Of a DNA stretch of 38,876 bases, positions 34,738-38,876 are shown piece by piece. Position 1 is the stretch's first letter, and each line of letters opens with the position of its first letter. The stretch covers positions 1-38,876 of the forward strand of contig JAFGPQ010000367.1 in assembly GCA_016936115.1 (NCBI GenBank), read 5' to 3'. Source of the DNA: Spirochaetales bacterium (GTDB taxonomy: Bacteria > Spirochaetota > Spirochaetia > DSM-2461). The position numbers and the translations under genes are program-made. Below the pieces are notes generated by a model. It saw nothing but the letters and a program-made list of their open reading frames with translations. It was not told the DNA's origin and did not search any database.

Positions 34738-35478
34738 TTGGAAGAGGTTTTGCAGTTGGAACAGGTCTCCTACATCGTGGGCAGGGAATCCATCCTCACC
34801 GATATCTCCCATGTTTTCCGCCGGGGAAGGACGACCATCATCATCGGCCCGTCGGGCTGCGGAAAATCCTCCCTGCTCAAGGTGACCGCCGGCCTCTATC
34901 CCAATATCGAGGGCCGGGTCCTCTTCGAGGGGCAGGATGTTTCCCGCATGAATGAGAAAGAGTACCAGCATATGCAGCGGCGGACGGGATTTCTCTTTCA
35001 GGACGGGGCCCTCTGGGCGAATATGTCCCTTTACGACAATCTGACCCTTCCCGTCCTTGTGACTGCCCCCCATATCTCCCGGGCCCGGCTGGATGAGATC
35101 GTGGCCCGGACCGTGGGGGTGATGAATTTCACGGAACCCCTGGACCAGAGGCCCGCCGCCCTTTCCGCGGGGGAGAGGAAGATCTTCTCCTTTCTCAGGG
35201 CCATCGTCACCGATCCGGAGATCTTCTTTATGGACGAACCCACCACTTTTATCGACAGGAGCAAGGTGGGCCTTCTCAAGGAGAAGATCCGGGCTCTCAA
35301 AGAGGAGGGAAAGACCATCGTGGGGATCACCCATGATATGGACTTCGCCCGGGAGCTGGCCGATTCCTACATTCTGCTCAGCGGGGGGCGGATTATCGCC
35401 GCCGGATCGTCGGAAGAGATTATGGACAGCCGGGATCCGGTAGTGAGGGTATTCATCAATGATTTTATTCAGAACTGA
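34738..35478 (+). CDS. mlaF: MlaF-like lipid transporter ATPase
   Basis: This 246-aa ABC ATPase partners MlaE. It shows Walker [11 protein letters not shown]-loop FLFQDGALWANMSLYDNL, Walker B IFFMDEPTTFID and switch GITHDMDFARELAD. The signature motif is LSAGERK, an unusual change from LSGG found in most ABC proteins. TTG start behind GGGGAGAG, 9 nt after mlaE. There is no MlaB-like STAS gene next to it, unlike proteobacterial operons. Confidence 0.93.
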   Translation: MEEVLQLEQVSYIVGRESILTDISHVFRRGRTTIIIGPSGCGKSSLLKVTAGLYPNIEGRVLFEGQDVSRMNEKEYQHMQRRTGFLFQDGALWANMSLYDNLTLPVLVTAPHISRARLDEIVARTVGVMNFTEPLDQRPAALSAGERKIFSFLRAIVTDPEIFFMDEPTTFIDRSKVGLLKEKIRALKEEGKTIVGITHDMDFARELADSYILLSGGRIIAAGSSEEIMDSRDPVVRVFINDFIQN

Positions 35479-35489
35479 GGAGTATTAAC

Positions 35490-36497
35490 ATGACTTTTAA
35501 ATTCCGATATGCCGACAGGATCGTGGGCATTTTCATACTCGTGGCTCTCCTGTTCGTTCTGTTTATGCTGGTTATCGCCGGGGTGAACCGGCAGTGGTTC
35601 GCCCACAAGTATCATTACCATACCCGTTTCACCTCGGCGGACGGGCTGAGCGTGGGCATGTCCATCGAGTTTAGAGGGGTCGAAGTGGGATCCATCAAAT
35701 CCTTCAGTCTCAATGAGAATAATACGGTGGATGCGGACTTCGTCATCTACGAGTCCTATTTAAATAAGCTGCGTCCCCGTTCCGTGATCGAGCTGGCTTC
35801 CAATCCCCTGGGACTGGGGGGAGGTCTCAATCTCTATCCCGGCAATAACGAGGAACCTCCCCCGGCGGAGGGATCCTTCATCCCCTCGACCCAGTTCCCC
35901 GAGGGTAAAAAGCTGGTGGAAGATAAGATGACCCTTAAGGAGGAGGGGGGCGATATGGTAAGCGAGCTTCTGGCCACAGTACCGGAACTACTGACCCATA
36001 TCGACCAGACCGTGGTATCCGTAAACAGCCTGGTCATGACCCTGGACGGTTCCCTGCAGGGCGACCCCGAGGCGGGACCGGTGGGTGAGATCCTGGGGGA
36101 TGCCCAGGGTCTTCTGGGCGAAGCGGATACCCTGGTGGGTACCATAAACTCCCTGGTCTCGGACCTGGAACAGGCAGAGAATCTCCTTCCCGAGCTGGTG
36201 GGGACCGAAGGGGTGGCGGGGGGCTTTCTCTCGGATAACTCCGACTTCTACGGTAGGATTACAGGAATGACTGATGAGGTGCTCGTAAGCCTGAACAACC
36301 TGGCCTCCCTGACCGGGTCGCTCAGCAGTTTCAGCCCCCAGCTGGATTTGATCCTTTCCAAGCTTTCGGTTACACTGGACAGGGCGGAGGATGTCATGGA
36401 GGGGCTCAAGAACAATCCTCTCTTGAAAGGGGGCATCGAAGAGTATAAAACGGTACCCTCGGCGGGAGGCTCTTCCCTACGGGATGAGGAGTTCTAG
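35490..36497 (+). CDS. mlaD: MCE-domain protein (MlaD-like)
   Basis: This 335-aa protein has an N-terminal membrane anchor (IVGIFILVALLFVLFMLVIAG), then an MCE domain (HTRFTSADGLSVGMSIEFRGVEVGSIKSF, SNPLGLGGGLNLYPG). A long helical C-terminal part of about 180 residues follows, much longer than in E. coli MlaD. It probably hexamerises and binds lipid between the membranes. The extended C-terminus might form a bridge, as in longer MCE proteins. It follows mlaF by 11 nt. Confidence 0.9.
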   Translation: MTFKFRYADRIVGIFILVALLFVLFMLVIAGVNRQWFAHKYHYHTRFTSADGLSVGMSIEFRGVEVGSIKSFSLNENNTVDADFVIYESYLNKLRPRSVIELASNPLGLGGGLNLYPGNNEEPPPAEGSFIPSTQFPEGKKLVEDKMTLKEEGGDMVSELLATVPELLTHIDQTVVSVNSLVMTLDGSLQGDPEAGPVGEILGDAQGLLGEADTLVGTINSLVSDLEQAENLLPELVGTEGVAGGFLSDNSDFYGRITGMTDEVLVSLNNLASLTGSLSSFSPQLDLILSKLSVTLDRAEDVMEGLKNNPLLKGGIEEYKTVPSAGGSSLRDEEF

Positions 36498-36500
36498 ATA

Positions 36501-37454
36501 ATGAGTGGCATGATAAACAAATTGAAGTTGCACAGGACGCATTGCGAAGAAAAGATTGTTTCACAATTCATTGGAAAATGTTTGCGGATTGTCTTATTTT
36601 TTGTTATTATGACGTTGCCCTATTTTTCCTGTTCCTCCCTTCCCGGGAAATCGGAATCGGAACCGGTGACGGAAAAGTACAAAAGCGCCCAGCAGACATA
36701 CAGTCTGGGGGAAACCCAGCTTCGCCAGGGGCTCTATAAGGGGGCCATGGATAATTTCGAAGCCGCCCTTTATCAATTCGCTGCCCTGGATGAGAGAACC
36801 GGAGTTATCCGGGCCCTGCTGGCAATGGGCCAGTGCGCAGCGGCACTTGAAAACTATGATAAGGCCCGGGCCTGTTTCGATTGGGCCCTTCCCCTGGCGG
36901 AGGATACCGAAGACCCCCGGCTGATACGGGATGTTTCCAACCATTACGGAAACTATTATCTGGGAAAGGATGAACTGGATGAAGCGGAGACCTGGCTGGT
37001 TTATGGTCCGGCCTATGAGGAGCCTACGGCGGAGCTAGCCGAATTCTACCGCCTGAGCGGTACCATAGAAAAGAGAAAGGGGAACTACGAAGAGGCCCTG
37101 TCCTTTTACGGGAAAGCCCTTGATGTGGACAGCCATATTCCCGATTCCCTGCAGACGGGAACGGACCACTATCTTTCCGGTTCGGCCTATTCCCTGACCG
37201 GAAATTATGAAAAGGCGGAAGCCTCTTTGAGAGAAGCCCTTGTTCTGGACAGGAATTTTGAACTGCTGCCGGGCATAGCATCGGATCTTTCGGCTCTGGC
37301 CCGGGTCCTTGAGAAGGCGGGACGATCCAGTGAGGCTCTCCTTTATTACCGCAGAGCCTATCTGGCCTGGGAGGGCCTGGACAATACGGCCAGAGTGGGG
37401 GAACTCAAAACAAAATTGGAGAATATCGGGGGCAATACAAGCGATTATCCCTGA
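36501..37454 (+). CDS. TPR-repeat lipoprotein
   Basis: This 317-aa protein has a hydrophobic signal stretch (IVLFFVIMTLPYFSC, lipobox cysteine near residue 44) and at least five TPR units (GLYKGAMDNFEAALYQF, ENYDKARACFDWAL, KGNYEEALSFYGKAL, TGNYEKAEASLREAL, AGRSSEALLYYRRAY). The region before the signal is long for a lipoprotein, so an internal start (for example at a TTG near 36580) is possible. It begins 3 nt after mlaD, so it is very likely part of the lipid transport system, perhaps as an outer-membrane or scaffold partner in place of MlaA/MlaC. That role is inferred. Confidence 0.83.
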   Translation: MSGMINKLKLHRTHCEEKIVSQFIGKCLRIVLFFVIMTLPYFSCSSLPGKSESEPVTEKYKSAQQTYSLGETQLRQGLYKGAMDNFEAALYQFAALDERTGVIRALLAMGQCAAALENYDKARACFDWALPLAEDTEDPRLIRDVSNHYGNYYLGKDELDEAETWLVYGPAYEEPTAELAEFYRLSGTIEKRKGNYEEALSFYGKALDVDSHIPDSLQTGTDHYLSGSAYSLTGNYEKAEASLREALVLDRNFELLPGIASDLSALARVLEKAGRSSEALLYYRRAYLAWEGLDNTARVGELKTKLENIGGNTSDYP

Positions 37455-37471
37455 TATGAAATAATTTTTAT

Positions 37472-37497
37472 GCGGACGGAACGTAAAGGGCGTCTGC
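37472..37497 (+). promoter_or_regulatory. Hairpin upstream of hppA
   Basis: GCGGACG and CGTCTGC can form a 7-bp stem with one G-U pair and a 12-nt loop in the 61-nt gap before hppA. It has no T tract, so it is not an ordinary terminator. It might be a weak end for the mla operon or a leader element. Confidence 0.35.
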
Positions 37498-37515
37498 AGA
37501 AAGGGGTATCATAAA

Positions 37516-38876
37516 ATGCTGGGATTAGTATTCATTGTCGCGGTAGCCGCTCTTGCGTTTGCCGCCATCAACTTCTCTGCCGTAAAGAAGCGGGATGCCG
37601 GTACGGATGAAATGAAGGAGATCGCCTCCGCGATTCAGGAGGGGGCTAACGCTTTCATCAATCACGAGTACAGTGTCATCGTCAAAATCGGACTCATCAT
37701 CGTGGCGCTGCTCTGCGTCGTTGTCTCATGGCAGGCTGCCGTTGCCTTTGTCATCGGGGCCAGTATGAGTGCTACCGCCGGATGGATCGGAATGAAGATC
37801 GCCACCCTGTCCAATGTGCGCGTTTCCAACGAAGCCCGGAACACAAGGGATATCGGAGCCACTCTCAAGGTCGCCTTTCAGGGGGGATCGGTCATGGGGC
37901 TCTGCGTGGCCGGTTTCGCTCTTCTGGGCCTGGGACTCGTCTACCTTATCTTCGGAAAGTTTATGGGTCAGGCCAGTCCGGAACATCTGACGTTTCACAA
38001 AAACTGGCTGGGAATCAGCGATATTCCCCTGACAATGACCATCTCTTCCTACGCGCTGGGTTGTTCCATCATAGCCATGTTCAACCGTGTGGGCGGCGGT
38101 ATCTACACCAAGGCCGCCGACATGGGGGCCGACCTGGTGGGCAAGACCGAAGCGGGTATACCCGAGGACGATCCCCGTAACCCCGCCACCATTGCGGATA
38201 ACGTGGGTGATAACGTGGGCGACGTGGCCGGTCTGGGTGCGGACCTTCTGGAGAGCTTCGTCGGAGCCATCGTATCGAGCGTGGTTCTGGCTTCCTATAT
38301 GTATTTCGCTTCCACCCATACGGGCAAGCTCATTCCCGAGGAATTGGTGGGAAAACTTATCTATTTCCCCCTTATTTTCGCTTCCCTGGGGCTGCTCTCC
38401 AGTATTATTGGTATTCTGAGCCTGGTCGTGAAGAAGGCTTCCTCCAATCCCCACCGGGAACTGAACTTCTCCACCTGGGTATCCGCCGCGTTGACCCTCA
38501 TCGCCGCGGGCATCTTCTCCTGGTTCTACTTCAGCGGTCAGGATTTCGCTCTTATCGGATTCAACCTGGGGGCCCTGAGTCCCTGGGTAGCTGCCGTTAT
38601 GGGTATTGTCAGCGGTATCGTTATCGGTCATCTGGCCGAGTACTATACCAGTTTTGACTTCAAGCCGACCCAGACCATCGCCGCCGCCAGCCACGAGGGT
38701 GCCGCCCTGACCATTACCCAGGGACTCGCCGTGGGTATGTTCAGCGTTTTCTATCCGGTTCTGGTATTGGCCGCTGCCATTATCGCCGCCAATGCGGTAG
38801 CCGGCCTGTACGGTGTTTCCATGGCTGCCATCGGTATGCTCAGCTTCGTGGCCACCACCGTTTCCGTAGACACCTA
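37516..38876 (+). CDS. hppA: Membrane-bound pyrophosphatase HppA, cut by window end
   Basis: This gene is open to the window edge and missing from the ORF track. About 453 residues are visible of a family that is usually about 650-800. It is a multi-helix H+ (or Na+) pump driven by pyrophosphate. The catalytic region GGGIYTKAADMGADLVGKTEAGIPEDDPRNPATIADNVGDNVGDVAGLGADLLES is exactly that family. The residue that separates K+-dependent from K+-independent types lies beyond the window, so neither the type nor Na+ versus H+ can be told. ATG preceded by AAAGGGG. Confidence 0.95.
   Translation, partial: MLGLVFIVAVAALAFAAINFSAVKKRDAGTDEMKEIASAIQEGANAFINHEYSVIVKIGLIIVALLCVVVSWQAAVAFVIGASMSATAGWIGMKIATLSNVRVSNEARNTRDIGATLKVAFQGGSVMGLCVAGFALLGLGLVYLIFGKFMGQASPEHLTFHKNWLGISDIPLTMTISSYALGCSIIAMFNRVGGGIYTKAADMGADLVGKTEAGIPEDDPRNPATIADNVGDNVGDVAGLGADLLESFVGAIVSSVVLASYMYFASTHTGKLIPEELVGKLIYFPLIFASLGLLSSIIGILSLVVKKASSNPHRELNFSTWVSAALTLIAAGIFSWFYFSGQDFALIGFNLGALSPWVAAVMGIVSGIVIGHLAEYYTSFDFKPTQTIAAASHEGAALTITQGLAVGMFSVFYPVLVLAAAIIAANAVAGLYGVSMAAIGMLSFVATTVSVDT

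Overview
This window is about 38.9 kb of dense bacterial chromosome with roughly 54-56 percent G+C by eye, short intergenic gaps and many TTG and GTG starts. My best guess is a free-living, motile, diderm spirochaete of the Spirochaeta/Sediminispirochaeta kind. This is an inference of moderate confidence. It rests on the chemotaxis set (cheR, cheW, cheY, STAS, cheA, cheB, cheD), the Mla-type lipid transport genes and lipoproteins that imply an outer membrane, a membrane pyrophosphatase, and a gene order that is not that of the usual proteobacterial models. I see no CRISPR array, insertion sequence, prophage, rRNA or convincing tRNA gene.

Layout: (1) 51-2213, minus: a Cache-type chemoreceptor, divergent from (2) 2349-8826, plus: a phosphate block pstC-pstA-pstB-phoU-phoB-phoR. 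It is preceded by four direct repeats spaced exactly 11 bp (a Pho-box-like array), and PstA carries a large periplasmic insertion that looks like solute-binding protein. No separate pstS is present. (3) 8870-17319, plus: a chemotaxis block cheR, cheW, cheY, STAS protein, cheA, cheB, a soluble degenerate receptor-like protein, a J-domain protein and cheD. CheA and the J-domain protein share MshEN/GspE-N-like helical repeats. (4) 17368-17961: engB. (5) 23839-17958, minus: a tightly packed six-gene unit of a glycosyltransferase, a small membrane protein, proA and a BtuF/BtuC/BtuD-like metal-chelate or cobalamin importer. (6) 24001-26580, plus: a PyrF-PyrE fusion enzyme followed by an MscS channel. 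(7) 27441-26611, minus: two Hsp20 chaperones behind a very good sigma-54 promoter. (8) 27748-28413: a DUF1275 membrane protein. (9) 31431-28394, minus: a 57-aa 2[4Fe-4S] ferredoxin missed by the ORF track, then epmA, efp and a two-domain methyltransferase that seems to start on a non-standard codon. (10) 31546-32912, plus: a PGPGW-like membrane protein and metF. (11) 33830-32928, minus: a lipoprotein, divergent from (12) 33955-37454, plus: an mlaE-mlaF-mlaD-TPR lipoprotein operon. (13) 37516 to the window end: hppA, cut off by the edge.

How the genes work together: the pst/pho block imports phosphate and senses it, and probably autoregulates through the repeat array. The che block processes receptor signals to the flagellar motor, with methylation (CheR/CheB), deamidation (CheD) and several accessory proteins of unknown role. 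The efp-epmA pair makes and modifies elongation factor P. The mla operon moves phospholipid between the membranes.

A recurring regulatory theme is that four transcription-unit-leading genes (cheR, engB, the PGPGW-like gene and mlaE) have a -10-like hexamer ending only 7-8 nt before the ATG and no usable Shine-Dalgarno sequence. This suggests leaderless mRNAs. The promoter calls and start choices were made by reading the sequence, not by computation.
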